The notes under the pieces: model-generated
What the model was told of the DNA's origin: nothing
Seen by the model: only the letters and a program-made list of their open reading frames with translations
The model's database searches: none
Position numbers and translations under genes: made by a program
Part shown: positions 6,459 to 14,229 of the stretch, piece by piece
Numbering within the stretch: position 1 is the first letter of the stretch
Layout: each line of letters opens with the position of its first letter
DNA from: Deltaproteobacteria bacterium
GTDB taxonomy: Bacteria; Desulfobacterota; GWC2-55-46
Assembly: GCA_016218095.1 (NCBI GenBank)
Contig: JACREV010000164.1
Coordinates: 1 to 17,182, forward strand
Length of the DNA: 17,182 bases
Direction: 5' to 3'

Positions 6459-7190
6459 ATGACTACGGAAGTCAGTCTGCCTTTAGCGTTCTTCGGGGGG
6501 ATACTCTCGTTCATATCCCCCTGCGTCCTCCCGCTCGTCCCCTCGTACATATCGTTCGTAACCGGCATATCGTTTGAGGAGCTCACGAACGACTCGGGCA
6601 AGGAGATAAAGAAGGTCATACTGAAAAACTCGCTCATGTTCATCCTCGGGTTCTCGACTGTCTTCGTCGTCATCCTCGGATCCTCGGCCCAGCTCTTCGG
6701 CTCGCTCTTCATGGAGTACCAGGACATAGTAAGGAAGATCGGCGGGCTCGTTATAATACTCCTCGGCATCCACATAATAGGCATCATCAACTTCAACATA
6801 CTCCAGAGGGACAAGCGCCTCCACTTCTTCAGGGAAAAGCCGGCCGGGCTCCTCGGTTCGTTCCTCGTGGGCATAGGGTTCGCGGCGGGGTGGACCCCTT
6901 GCATAGGGCCGATACTCTCCGCGATATTCGCCGTCGCCGCGACCTCCGAGAACCCCTGGTCCGGCATCTCCCTCTTTATAGCGTACTCCATCGGCCTTGC
7001 CATACCGTTCCTTTTAACCTCCCTCGGCATCAACACCTTCCTCAAGCATTTCAACAGGCTCAAGCGCCACATGAGGATTATCTCTGTAATTACGGGTATT
7101 TTCCTCATCATAACTGGGGTATTGATTTTTTCTAACTCTCTTGCTATTATAGGCGGGTATCTAAACAACCTGATCCCGAGCCTGAGTTAG
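6459..7190 (+). CDS. ccdA: CcdA, thiol:disulfide electron carrier across the membrane
   Basis: This 243-residue protein has six hydrophobic helices and belongs to the CcdA/DsbD transmembrane family. The two redox cysteines are at the expected sites: C22 in SFISPCVLPLVPSY and C148 in GWTPCIGPILS. It passes electrons from cytoplasmic thioredoxin to extracytoplasmic thioredoxin-like proteins, here most likely the TlpA-like product just upstream. A purine-rich AGGAGAGGG (6442-6450) provides the ribosome site. The last 35 codons are more AT-rich than the rest of the gene. Together with resB, ccsA and the thioredoxin-like gene it completes a system II maturation set. Confidence 0.95.
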   Translation: MTTEVSLPLAFFGGILSFISPCVLPLVPSYISFVTGISFEELTNDSGKEIKKVILKNSLMFILGFSTVFVVILGSSAQLFGSLFMEYQDIVRKIGGLVIILLGIHIIGIINFNILQRDKRLHFFREKPAGLLGSFLVGIGFAAGWTPCIGPILSAIFAVAATSENPWSGISLFIAYSIGLAIPFLLTSLGINTFLKHFNRLKRHMRIISVITGIFLIITGVLIFSNSLAIIGGYLNNLIPSLS

Positions 7191-7286
7191 AACGCGGGCG
7201 GGGCGGAACCAACGGCCGGGGCAATCATGCTCCCTTCCGTAGGGGCATACGCCTCTTTCGTCCTTTCCGCGTCGAGTTAGGACCCC

Positions 7287-7607
7287 ATGACAAAGCCGCT
7301 TATCGAAGTGTACGCAAGGAAAGACTGTTCCATCTGCAGCTGCCCCAAGGGTTGCGTCCTCTGCAACGACGTGAAAGATACTCTCGGCAGGGTCGGGGCC
7401 GAGATACCCTTCCAGTTCAAGGAGGTCGATATCGACGCGAGCGACGACCTCTTCAGGCGATTTAACAGCGACATCCCCACGGTATTCATCAACGGCAAGA
7501 AGGCGTTCAAGTTCAAGGTCGACGAGAACGAGTTCAGAAAGAAGCTCAGGAAGGAAATCATAAAGGCGAAGCTCCTCAGCCTCCGGAACCAGAAGGCCGC
7601 GACGTAA
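7287..7607 (+). CDS. Glutaredoxin-like protein with an expanded cysteine cluster
   Basis: This 106-residue, probably cytoplasmic protein has no signal peptide. It starts with a beta strand PLIEVYARKDC and has the later glutaredoxin features VDIDASDD and the cis-proline segment IPTVFINGKKAF. It best resembles the DUF836/glutaredoxin-like group (PF05768). The usual single CxxC is replaced by a cluster: C14, C17, C19, C23 and C26, of which C23-x2-C26 before the first helix aligns with the normal active site. The other three fall in an inserted segment. The ribosome site is weak (AGGA at 7279-7282, only 4 nt from ATG). It lies 96 nt after ccdA and ends before a terminator, so it is probably the last gene of the redox block. 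Its role is inferred as thiol transfer or metal binding; the substrate is unknown. Confidence 0.82.
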   Translation: MTKPLIEVYARKDCSICSCPKGCVLCNDVKDTLGRVGAEIPFQFKEVDIDASDDLFRRFNSDIPTVFINGKKAFKFKVDENEFRKKLRKEIIKAKLLSLRNQKAAT

Positions 7608-7658
7608 GGCCTGGTGCGTATCTGCGGGGTCGATATGAAAAAATAAATTATTTCCAAC

Positions 7659-7683
7659 GGCGCTTACGGGCGCCTTTTTTTTT
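7659..7683 (+). terminator. Terminator closing the cytochrome c/redox block
   Basis: A 5-bp GC stem (GGCGC at 7659-7663 with GCGCC at 7670-7674) around a 6-nt loop is followed immediately by nine T residues. The stem is short but the T tract is long. Confidence 0.75.
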
Positions 7684-7791
7684 GCCTGCTCTCGGTTGGA
7701 CAAGAACGTGACTCTACGCGCCTGACATGAGGGACTATTCCGAAACCCGTCCGCCTCGCCTGCCCTCTGAGTTTAAAATCCCAGTTTAAGA

Positions 7792-7821
7792 TTGATTTTG
7801 CCCGGGCAGAGGTGCTAATAT
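7792..7821 (+). promoter_or_regulatory. Sigma-70-like promoter for the glycosyltransferase pair
   Basis: TTGATT (7792-7797) and TAATAT (7816-7821) are separated by 18 nt. The promoter follows the terminator at 7659-7683 and precedes the next gene by about 85 nt, giving a leader of roughly 79 nt. Confidence 0.5.
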
Positions 7822-7906
7822 ACGCATTTGATTGAGTATTTGGGGGCCGGGGCTCATCTGCCGAGCGCAGAAACGATCCTTCGAGACCCGGTCAGGCCGG
7901 TACAGC

Positions 7907-8635
7907 ATGAAGTTTATCGTCATAATACCCACCTATAACGAGGCGGAGAACATAAGGATAATCGTCCCGAGGATACTCGGGCTTGGGCGCGAGTTCCATG
8001 TGCTTGTCGTCGACGATAACTCGCCGGACGGCACCGCGAAGGTCGTAAAAGACCTCATGAAAAAAGACGGCCGGGTCATGCTCATGGAGAGGCCCGGCAA
8101 GATGGGGCTGGGTTCCGCGTACATAGCCGGGTTCAAGCGCGCATTGAAGGAAGGCGCGGACTTCGTCTTCGAGATGGACGCCGACCACTCGCACGACTAC
8201 AACGATCTTCCGCGGTTCCTGAAGGAGATGGACAAATACGACCTCGTCATAGGCTCGCGTTACGCCAACGGCATAAGCGTCGTCAACTGGCCGCTTCCGA
8301 GGCTCCTTTTAAGCTACTTCGGCAACGTCTATGCGAGGCTTATTACCGGCCTTAAGACATTCGACAACACCGCCGGGTTCAAGTGCTTCAAGAGGAAGGT
8401 GCTGGAATCCATCGACCTCGACGCCATACACAGCAACGGATACGCCTTCCAGATAGAGATGAACTGGAACGCGGCCCGGAAGGGTTTTAGCATCGGCGAG
8501 ATACCCGTCATATTCTGGGGCAGGTACTCGGGGGACTCCAAGATGTCCGGCAACATCGTCCGCGAGGCCGTCTTCATAGTCTGGAGGCTAAGGCTCGACT
8601 CCATATCGAGAAGGCTCGGACTCAAGAGGGATTGA
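7907..8635 (+). CDS. GT2 glycosyltransferase, polyprenyl-phosphate mannose synthase-like
   Basis: This 242-residue cytoplasmic enzyme has a GT-A fold of the DPM1 type. It would transfer a sugar, probably mannose, from a nucleotide sugar to a polyprenyl phosphate. Visible motifs are the N-terminal IIPTYNEAENI (6-16), VVDDNSPDGT (34-43), the metal-binding DAD at 91-93 in EMDADHSHDY, GSRY (116-119) and QIEM (182-185). It lacks the C-terminal membrane helices found in some homologues. The ATG at 7907 was chosen because the family begins directly with the strand KFIVIIPTYNE; an upstream in-frame TTG at 7832 would add 25 unrelated residues. No strong ribosome site is seen. The next gene starts 6 nt after the stop and could use its lipid-linked product. 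Sugar specificity is not proved by sequence. Confidence 0.9.
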   Translation: MKFIVIIPTYNEAENIRIIVPRILGLGREFHVLVVDDNSPDGTAKVVKDLMKKDGRVMLMERPGKMGLGSAYIAGFKRALKEGADFVFEMDADHSHDYNDLPRFLKEMDKYDLVIGSRYANGISVVNWPLPRLLLSYFGNVYARLITGLKTFDNTAGFKCFKRKVLESIDLDAIHSNGYAFQIEMNWNAARKGFSIGEIPVIFWGRYSGDSKMSGNIVREAVFIVWRLRLDSISRRLGLKRD

Positions 8636-8641
8636 CGCACC

Positions 8642-10261
8642 TTGCTACGCGACCTCTTCAACAAAAACGCATACACAATAGCGCTCCTCGGCCTCCTTGT
8701 GGCGGTCTCCTACTATAACGCCCTCTTTACGCCGTTCATGTGGGACGACAAGACCCTCGTCGTCTCGAACACGGGGTTGCAGGGCGGGTGGGACAGCCTT
8801 CTCGCCGCCTTCAGCCCCCGTCTCTGGGGCCTCCGGGTCGACAACGAGGCGTTCAGGTCTTTCTACAGGCCCCTCCATACCGTCCTTTCGATGATCGATT
8901 ACAGGATATGGGGTCTGAACCCGTTCGGTTTCCACCTCTCGAACGTATTGCTCCACCTCTTCAATACGCTCCTCGTATTCGCCTTCGCGCTGAAGCTCTC
9001 CGAGGAGAGGGCGGCCTCGTTCTTTGCCGCGGCGATATTCGCGGTACACCCGGTCCATACCGAGTCGGTCACCTTCATCTCGGCCAGGGTCGATCTGCTC
9101 TGCGCGCTCTTCCTCCTCCTTTCGTTCCACCTCTACGCGTTCCACCCCGAGCCTGGTTACACGAGGTTCGGGCGCGGCTTCGGGATAAGGGACATACTAT
9201 CGATGTTCCTCTTCCTCCTCGCCCTCCTTTCCAAGGAGATGGCCGTCACCATGCCCATACTGCTCGCGCTCTATACATGGTTCTTCGAGAAATGGGGGAG
9301 GCGCGCCGTAAGGGTCGCCCCATATTTTGTCATACTCGCGCTCTATGTGGTCTTCAGGATACTCGGCCTCAAGGCCTTCGCCGGCCAGCACGGGCTCAAG
9401 TCCGACTTTTTGACGGTGGCGTTTACCGCCTCTGCCGCCGTCCTCGACTACATAAGGCTCCTCTTCTTCCCTTATCCCCTGAAGGCCTACTACGGCATCT
9501 TCTGGCAACCGTCTCTGAGCGCGAAGGTCATAGCCGCCTTTGTCCTCATGCTCGTCTCATTGGCCGCCGTACTCTGGTATCTAAACAGGGACAGAAAGCT
9601 CCACGCCTTCGTCATACTCTGGACCTACATCTCGCTCCTCCCGGTCCTTAACATAGGCACCCTCGGCGAGTTCTCGATAGCCGAGAGGTACCTCTATATC
9701 CCGTCCATAGGCTTTTCAATACTCGCAGGCCTCTTCTTCTCGTCCCTTTTGAGGGACAAGCTCGTGGGCAGGTACGCGCCTTACGCGTTCGCTCTGCTTG
9801 TCGTCGTGCTCGCGGCAGCGACCATCTCCAGGAACGGCGTCTGGAAAGACGACGTCACGTTCTACTCGGCGATGGTAAAGGGCGCTCCGGGGTCCGCGAT
9901 ACCCCACGCGAACCTGGGACATGCTTATCTGAGGGCGGGCGATATCGAAGGGGCGATATCCGAGCTTGGCGAGGCTTCCCGCCTCTCGGGCGGGAACCCG
10001 GTCATACACTACGAGCTCGGCGCGCTCTTTATCAAGACCGGGAGATTGAATGAATCGGTTGCGGAGTTGAGGGCGGCGCTTGAGATGAAACCGGACTTCG
10101 TCGAGGCCTATAACGCCCTCGGCATCGCCTACGCCGGGCTCGGCGAGAACGAGCTCGCGCTAAACGCGTTCGAGAGCGTACTTAGATACGACCCGTCCTC
10201 CGAGGTCGCATCTGCGAACATCGCGAGGATAAAGGCGTCCAAAAACGGAAAGAGGCGCTGA
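8642..10261 (+). CDS. TMTC-like GT-C membrane glycosyltransferase with C-terminal TPRs
   Basis: This 539-residue protein has about ten hydrophobic helices in residues 12-395 and three tetratricopeptide repeats at about 418-451, 452-485 and 486-519. The membrane part resembles the TMTC family of protein O-mannosyltransferases: D35-D36 (FMWDDKT) in the first outer loop, typical of catalytic acids in GT-C enzymes; FRSFYRPLHTV (71-81); AVHPVHTESV (134-143) followed by SARVDLL; LLSKEM (195-200); and AERYLYIPSIG (347-357). Such enzymes use polyprenyl-phosphate mannose, which fits the preceding GT2 gene. The start is a TTG at 8642, since no ATG or GTG lies nearby and the first transmembrane segment begins at residue 11. 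GAGGG at 8626-8630 is 11 nt upstream. Bacterial homologues are commonly labelled only as TPR proteins, so the enzymatic role is inferred. Confidence 0.85.
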   Translation: MLRDLFNKNAYTIALLGLLVAVSYYNALFTPFMWDDKTLVVSNTGLQGGWDSLLAAFSPRLWGLRVDNEAFRSFYRPLHTVLSMIDYRIWGLNPFGFHLSNVLLHLFNTLLVFAFALKLSEERAASFFAAAIFAVHPVHTESVTFISARVDLLCALFLLLSFHLYAFHPEPGYTRFGRGFGIRDILSMFLFLLALLSKEMAVTMPILLALYTWFFEKWGRRAVRVAPYFVILALYVVFRILGLKAFAGQHGLKSDFLTVAFTASAAVLDYIRLLFFPYPLKAYYGIFWQPSLSAKVIAAFVLMLVSLAAVLWYLNRDRKLHAFVILWTYISLLPVLNIGTLGEFSIAERYLYIPSIGFSILAGLFFSSLLRDKLVGRYAPYAFALLVVVLAAATISRNGVWKDDVTFYSAMVKGAPGSAIPHANLGHAYLRAGDIEGAISELGEASRLSGGNPVIHYELGALFIKTGRLNESVAELRAALEMKPDFVEAYNALGIAYAGLGENELALNAFESVLRYDPSSEVASANIARIKASKNGKRR

Positions 10262-11029
10262 TCAGCCCCTCTTTGCCTTCCTTGTAAAGAACGCCTTCGA
10301 TATCGGGCTTATCTCCGCGACCTTCTTTCCCTTCATCGCCACCAGCATCCCGAAGAGGAACTTCTTTTTTTTCGTGACCGTGAATCCGGCGGAGTTAAGG
10401 AGCTCTTCGAGGCTCTCCTCCGTGAACTTCTGCACGTGGGCCTCTTTCCAGACCCTGCCCTTGCCCTTTGTCCAGAAGTGCCAGATGACCCTGAAGAGGA
10501 GCGACTGTTCATTGGGTACGAGGACAAGGAGCTTGCCCCTGTCTTCGAGGCACCTGTTCAGCTCAATCAGCGCCTCCCTCGGCTCATGGAGGTGTTCGAG
10601 GACCTCTATGGCGCTGATAAACCCGAAGCTTCCGTCCTCGAACGGGAGCTCGTAGAAATCCGCGCAGAGGAACTTCGGGCCCCTGTGGGCCTCGTTCGCG
10701 TACTTGATCGCCCCGTGCGAGGCGTCGACGCCTGCGGACCACTTGAGCTGTCCTTTTTTGCTGATCCTGTCAAGGAGCGTGCCTCCGCCGCACCCTATGT
10801 CGAGCATCCTGGCGTCCTCGCCCTTAAGTAGGCTCGTTATGGCGGAAACTCTCCTTGAGTGCCAGAACCTCTGGAGAGGGTTTTCCGCGATCGACCTGTC
10901 GTAGTAGTCGGGCGGGACCTCGTCGTGAATGTCCCGCATCTTCTTTCTTAAACCAGGCGCGGGCCTCTGTGAAGCGACTACCTTAAGCTCAGTCTCAACC
11001 GCCGCAAGATGTTCCCTCGATGCTTCCAT
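10262..11029 (-). CDS. SAM-dependent class I methyltransferase
   Basis: This 255-residue cytoplasmic enzyme has a Rossmann-type SAM-binding domain. Motif I is MLDIGCGGGTLL (75-86), the acidic residue of motif II is D102 in GVDAS, then D124 in LCADFYELPF, and the post-motif region is AIEVLEHLHEP (140-150) followed by LLVLVPN. This is the UbiE/Methyltransf_11 type. The substrate cannot be read from the sequence; small-molecule, quinone-like or sugar targets are all possible. The start is the ATG at 11027-11029 on the minus strand, with GGGAGGG about 11 nt upstream. It is convergent with the TMTC-like gene: the two TGA stops abut and share no bases. A -10-like TATAAG on the minus strand at 11067-11072 might belong to its promoter, without a convincing -35. 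Confidence 0.92.
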   Translation of the reverse strand: MEASREHLAAVETELKVVASQRPAPGLRKKMRDIHDEVPPDYYDRSIAENPLQRFWHSRRVSAITSLLKGEDARMLDIGCGGGTLLDRISKKGQLKWSAGVDASHGAIKYANEAHRGPKFLCADFYELPFEDGSFGFISAIEVLEHLHEPREALIELNRCLEDRGKLLVLVPNEQSLLFRVIWHFWTKGKGRVWKEAHVQKFTEESLEELLNSAGFTVTKKKKFLFGMLVAMKGKKVAEISPISKAFFTRKAKRG

Positions 11030-11177
11030 TTATTCCAGAGCCCTCCCGGCCTTGTTATGCCTTCATCTTATAATCCGGGAGATTAAGCCGTTGTTAGAGA
11101 CAGGGGCGCGTTTTGTTTACTCTTCCGATGGACGCGTCCTGTCTACACGGTGTTTTTTAATCGTCTATTTCATCTAT

Positions 11178-11202
11178 GCGCCGTAGAGGCCATATACGGC
11201 GC
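11178..11202. other. Intergenic hairpin between divergent genes
   Basis: GCGCCGTA (11178-11185) pairs with TACGGCGC (11195-11202) around a 9-nt loop. A T6 run follows only 8 nt later, so this is not a standard terminator. It lies just upstream of the -35 box at 11207 and could be a protein-binding palindrome. Confidence 0.45.
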
Positions 11203-11206
11203 GAGC

Positions 11207-11235
11207 TTGCTTTTTTGGATGAAATTGGTTAATAT
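11207..11235 (+). promoter_or_regulatory. Sigma-70-like promoter for the DUF4390-ntrYX operon
   Basis: TTGCTT (11207-11212) and TAATAT (11230-11235) are separated by 17 nt. Predicted transcription start is near 11242, about 57 nt before the DUF4390 start codon. Confidence 0.5.
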
Positions 11236-11298
11236 TTTTTAGGGTTTTCCCCTTACTCCCGGTCTTTTCCGTCTTTCCAATCCTGCATAAGGTTTTCT

Positions 11299-11847
11299 AT
11301 GAAGCGTCTTCTGTCTTTTCTGGTCTTCCTTGTCATCATATTAGCCCCGGCGGCTGTTATCGCCGCAGAGGCGTCTATCTCCGGGATCATGGTGGACCTC
11401 GACCCGCTCCGGGTCTCCTTCGAGGTCAGGGACGCGTTCACGGGGGAGATAGAGGAGGCCGTAAAGAGCGGCATGCCGACTTCGTTCAATTTCATCGTAA
11501 GGCTCTCCCGCGTCGACCCGGTCTGGTTCGACGAGGACATAGGCGAGTGGGAGTTCAGGCACACGGTAAAGTACGACACGCTCAAGGACGAGTACGAGGT
11601 GAGGCTCGACGAGGACATCTCAAGAGAGGCGCGTACAAAGGACCTGGAGGAGATGAAGTCGTTCATGTCAAGGGGCGAGGCCATCGCCATAACGCCGGCC
11701 CATCTCGTCCCAGGCGAGGTCTACGAGCTCGGGATAAAGGCCGAGCTCGACAAGACGGATCTGCCGGCCCTTTTGAATTACATGTTCTTCTTCGTGAAGC
11801 TCTGGGACTTCGAGACCGAATGGCATACCTACAGGTTTTCTCTTTAA
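11299..11847 (+). CDS. DUF4390 exported protein upstream of ntrY
   Basis: This 182-residue protein has an N-terminal signal sequence (MKRLLSFLVFLVIILAPAAV, cleavage probably after IAA near residue 23). The mature part is mostly beta-strand in pattern, with conserved-looking FIVRLSRVDPVWFDE, EFRHTVKYDTLKDEY, MKSFMSRGEAIAI and FVKLWDFETEWHTYRF. These match DUF4390 (PF14334) as I recall it, a family often found directly before NtrY-like kinases. Function is unknown; being exported next to a kinase with an extracytoplasmic sensor domain, it may be a ligand-binding or accessory partner (inference). AAGG at 11289-11292 supports the ATG. ntrY starts 159 nt later, after a repeat-like insertion, so co-transcription is likely but the spacing is unusually large. 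Confidence 0.85.
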   Translation: MKRLLSFLVFLVIILAPAAVIAAEASISGIMVDLDPLRVSFEVRDAFTGEIEEAVKSGMPTSFNFIVRLSRVDPVWFDEDIGEWEFRHTVKYDTLKDEYEVRLDEDISREARTKDLEEMKSFMSRGEAIAITPAHLVPGEVYELGIKAELDKTDLPALLNYMFFFVKLWDFETEWHTYRFSL

Positions 11848-11870
11848 CAGTTTTTTTAACTCGGATTTGT

Positions 11871-11995
11871 TCAGGCTGACTCAAAAAGCATCGGACGCGA
11901 GGCGTCGAGAAGAGAGGAGCGAGGCGTACTCTTTTGTACGCCGCAGTTACTCGCTTTGATGCCAACGAAGCAGATGGACGTTGTCAGCGGCCTGA
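11871..11995. repeat. 125-nt structured repeat-like element before ntrY
   Basis: The ends are imperfect terminal inverted repeats: TCAGGCTGAC (11871-11880) against GTCAGCGGCCTGA (11983-11995). Inside are GCATC (11888-11892) with GATGC (11958-11962), a hairpin GACGC-GAG-GCGTC (11894-11906) and a longer one with AGCGAG (11918-11923) against CTCGCT (11950-11955) enclosing GCGTAC (11924-11929) and GTACGC (11936-11941). Such a folded unit resembles a REP/MITE-type dispersed repeat. It has no plausible gene of its own. Copy number in the genome is unknown. Confidence 0.65.
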
Positions 11996-12006
11996 CAGGG
12001 ACCGGA

Positions 12007-14229
12007 ATGAAAGATACCCATAAATTGGACGCGGAGCAGAGGAGGCGCAAGCGCGAGTTCATCATCATCCTCGTCATCATCCCGGTCGTCGCGCTCCTCA
12101 CATGGTTCGAGTCCCACATCTCCTCCATCAGCGGAGGCGTGCCGGTAGCTACGAACATACTCCTCCTCGCGCTCCTGAACATCAACATCATCCTCCTTAT
12201 CCTCCTCATATTCCTGGTCTTAAGGAACGCCGTTAAGATATACATGGAGAGGAAGAGGAAGGTCATGGGCTCGCGCCTGATGACCAAGCTCATCTCCTCG
12301 TTCGTGACCCTCACGATAGTCCCGACCTTCCTCCTCTTCTTCGTCGTCATAGGGTTCATAAACCGCTCCATAGACGGCTGGTTCGCCATAAACATAGAGG
12401 GCTCGCTCCAGGAGTCCCTGGATCTCGCGCGGAACTACTACAACGACATGAACGAGCGCGTCTCGGCCTCGGCGCGCTCGATAGCCGTAGTCGCATCCAA
12501 ACAGGGTTTTGGCGCGGACAACGACAGGTTCAGGGCGTACCTGGATGAGCGGGTCGAGGAGAACGACTTCGCAACGGTCGAGGTCTACTCCGCCGACGGC
12601 AGGAGGGTCGCCTACTCGGTGGCGCAGAGGGTCAACAGGACGACTGTCCCCGACGTCGAGCAGGAGGCGGTATTGAAGGCCCTCAGGGGCGAGGCCTCGG
12701 GGTTCATCCAGACACTGCAGGTCGGGGACGTGGTACGCGGTGTCGCCCCCATACCTTCCGTCTCCAACCCTGAGAAGGTCATCGGGGCCGTCTCCGTCAG
12801 CTACTATGTGCCCAAGAGCCTTATAGACAAGATGAAGGAGATATCGGCCGCCTTCGAGGGGTACAAGCAGTTGAAGCTCATAAAGAACCCTGTGAAGGCC
12901 AAGTACTTCACGATCCTCCTCATCATAACGCTCGTCATTGTCTTCTTCTCGATCTGGATAGGCAGGTACATCGCGCGCGAGATAACCGTCCCGATACAGG
13001 AGCTCGCCGAAGGGACGCATGCGGTCGCGAGCGGCAACCTCGACTACCGCATAAAGACCGACTCGAAGGACGAGATCGGGCTCCTCGTCAACTCCTTTAA
13101 CAGGATGACGGAGGACCTGCAGTCCAGCAAATCCAATCTCGAGGCCGCGAACCTGGACCTTCGCCGCACCAACACCGAGCTCGACCAGAGGAGGCGATAC
13201 ATCGAGATAGTCCTCGGTAACGTCCCGGCGGGCGTCATCTCTATTGACAAGCTCGGGAGGATCGTATCGATCAACAGGGTCGCCGCCGAGATACTCGGGA
13301 CCGACGAGGGCTATGCCTTGGGCAAGGTCTACAAGGAGGTCTTGAGGCCTGAGGACCAGGAGGCGTTCCGCGAGATGATACGGGAGATGAACGAGATGGG
13401 GGCGGAGTCCCTCGAGAGGCAGATAAAAGTCGCGCTGGAGGACAAGGCCATGACGGTCCTCGTGAACCTGAACGCGTTGAAGGACGAGTCCGGCAACTAC
13501 CTCGGCATGGTCGCGGTGTTGGACGACCTTACGCACCTTTTGAAGACCCAGAGGATGTTCGCCTGGAAAGAGGTCGCGCGCAGGATAGCCCACGAGATAA
13601 AGAACCCGCTGACGCCCATAAAGCTCTCGGCCCAGAGGCTCCGGAAGAAGTACCTCGACAGGTTCCCGGGGGACGAGGTCTTCGACGAGTGCACGACGAC
13701 TATCATAAAGCAGGTCGACGAATTGAAGACCCTCGTCAACGAGTTCTCGTCGTTTGCGCGGATGCCCGCGTCGAACCCGTCGCCGAACGACCTTAACGAG
13801 ATAGTCCAGGAGACGATCTCGCTCTACAAGGCGGGACAGAGGAGGATAAGGTTCGAATCAGCCCTTGACAAGAGGCTCCCGGTGCTGGATATTGACAGGG
13901 ACCAGATGAAGAGGGTCCTTATAAACCTCATCGACAACGCGATAGCGGCCGTGGGCGAAGAGGGCGAGGTGAGGGTCGAGACCCTCCTCGTCGAGGAGCT
14001 CCAGCTCGCCAGACTCGAGGTCATAGACAACGGCGCCGGCATACCCGCCGAGGTGAGAGAGAGGCTCTTCGAACCGTACTTTTCCACTAAGAGGTCGGGG
14101 ACAGGGCTCGGGCTCGCCATCGTCAGCAACATCATAGCCGACCACAACGGCTACATAAGGGTAAAGGACAACACCCCGCATGGGACCCGGTTCGTGATAG
14201 AGCTCCCCGTGAAGGCGATAACGATATGA
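12007..14229 (+). CDS. ntrY: NtrY-type membrane sensor histidine kinase
   Basis: The product has 740 residues from the ATG at 12007. That start is preferred because AGGG (11997-12000) lies 6 nt upstream; an upstream TTG 11956 and ATGs 11959 and 11974 sit inside the repeat element. Three N-terminal transmembrane helices (about 18-34, 48-72, 94-118) lead into an extracytoplasmic sensor domain (about 120-298). A fourth helix (about 300-319), a HAMP domain (about 320-372), a coiled segment and a PAS domain (about 397-510) follow. The HisKA box has the phosphorylated H529 in AHEIKNPLTPIKL, and the HATPase_c domain has N640/N644, D674 in DNGAGIP and the G2 box GTGLGLAI (698-705). Architecture and length fit NtrY. 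It should phosphorylate the NtrX regulator encoded next, whose start overlaps by four bases. The signal is unknown; nitrogen, redox and envelope cues are all reported for NtrYX systems. Confidence 0.95.
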   Translation: MKDTHKLDAEQRRRKREFIIILVIIPVVALLTWFESHISSISGGVPVATNILLLALLNINIILLILLIFLVLRNAVKIYMERKRKVMGSRLMTKLISSFVTLTIVPTFLLFFVVIGFINRSIDGWFAINIEGSLQESLDLARNYYNDMNERVSASARSIAVVASKQGFGADNDRFRAYLDERVEENDFATVEVYSADGRRVAYSVAQRVNRTTVPDVEQEAVLKALRGEASGFIQTLQVGDVVRGVAPIPSVSNPEKVIGAVSVSYYVPKSLIDKMKEISAAFEGYKQLKLIKNPVKAKYFTILLIITLVIVFFSIWIGRYIAREITVPIQELAEGTHAVASGNLDYRIKTDSKDEIGLLVNSFNRMTEDLQSSKSNLEAANLDLRRTNTELDQRRRYIEIVLGNVPAGVISIDKLGRIVSINRVAAEILGTDEGYALGKVYKEVLRPEDQEAFREMIREMNEMGAESLERQIKVALEDKAMTVLVNLNALKDESGNYLGMVAVLDDLTHLLKTQRMFAWKEVARRIAHEIKNPLTPIKLSAQRLRKKYLDRFPGDEVFDECTTTIIKQVDELKTLVNEFSSFARMPASNPSPNDLNEIVQETISLYKAGQRRIRFESALDKRLPVLDIDRDQMKRVLINLIDNAIAAVGEEGEVRVETLLVEELQLARLEVIDNGAGIPAEVRERLFEPYFSTKRSGTGLGLAIVSNIIADHNGYIRVKDNTPHGTRFVIELPVKAITI

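Noticed and set aside
7832..7906. TTG at 7832 as start of the GT2 enzyme
   Set aside because: The 25 extra residues do not resemble the family, which starts directly at MKFIVIIPTYNE. The TTG also lies almost at the predicted transcription start.
11178..11216. Hairpin at 11178-11202 as a terminator
   Set aside because: The T run starts 8 nt after the stem, and no + strand gene precedes it within the divergent spacer.
12220..13593. A 457-codon open frame on the minus strand inside ntrY
   Set aside because: It lies fully antisense to a clear NtrY and its translation is low-complexity, rich in Arg, Asp, Glu, Val and Tyr, as expected from the codon bias of the + strand gene. No domain is seen.
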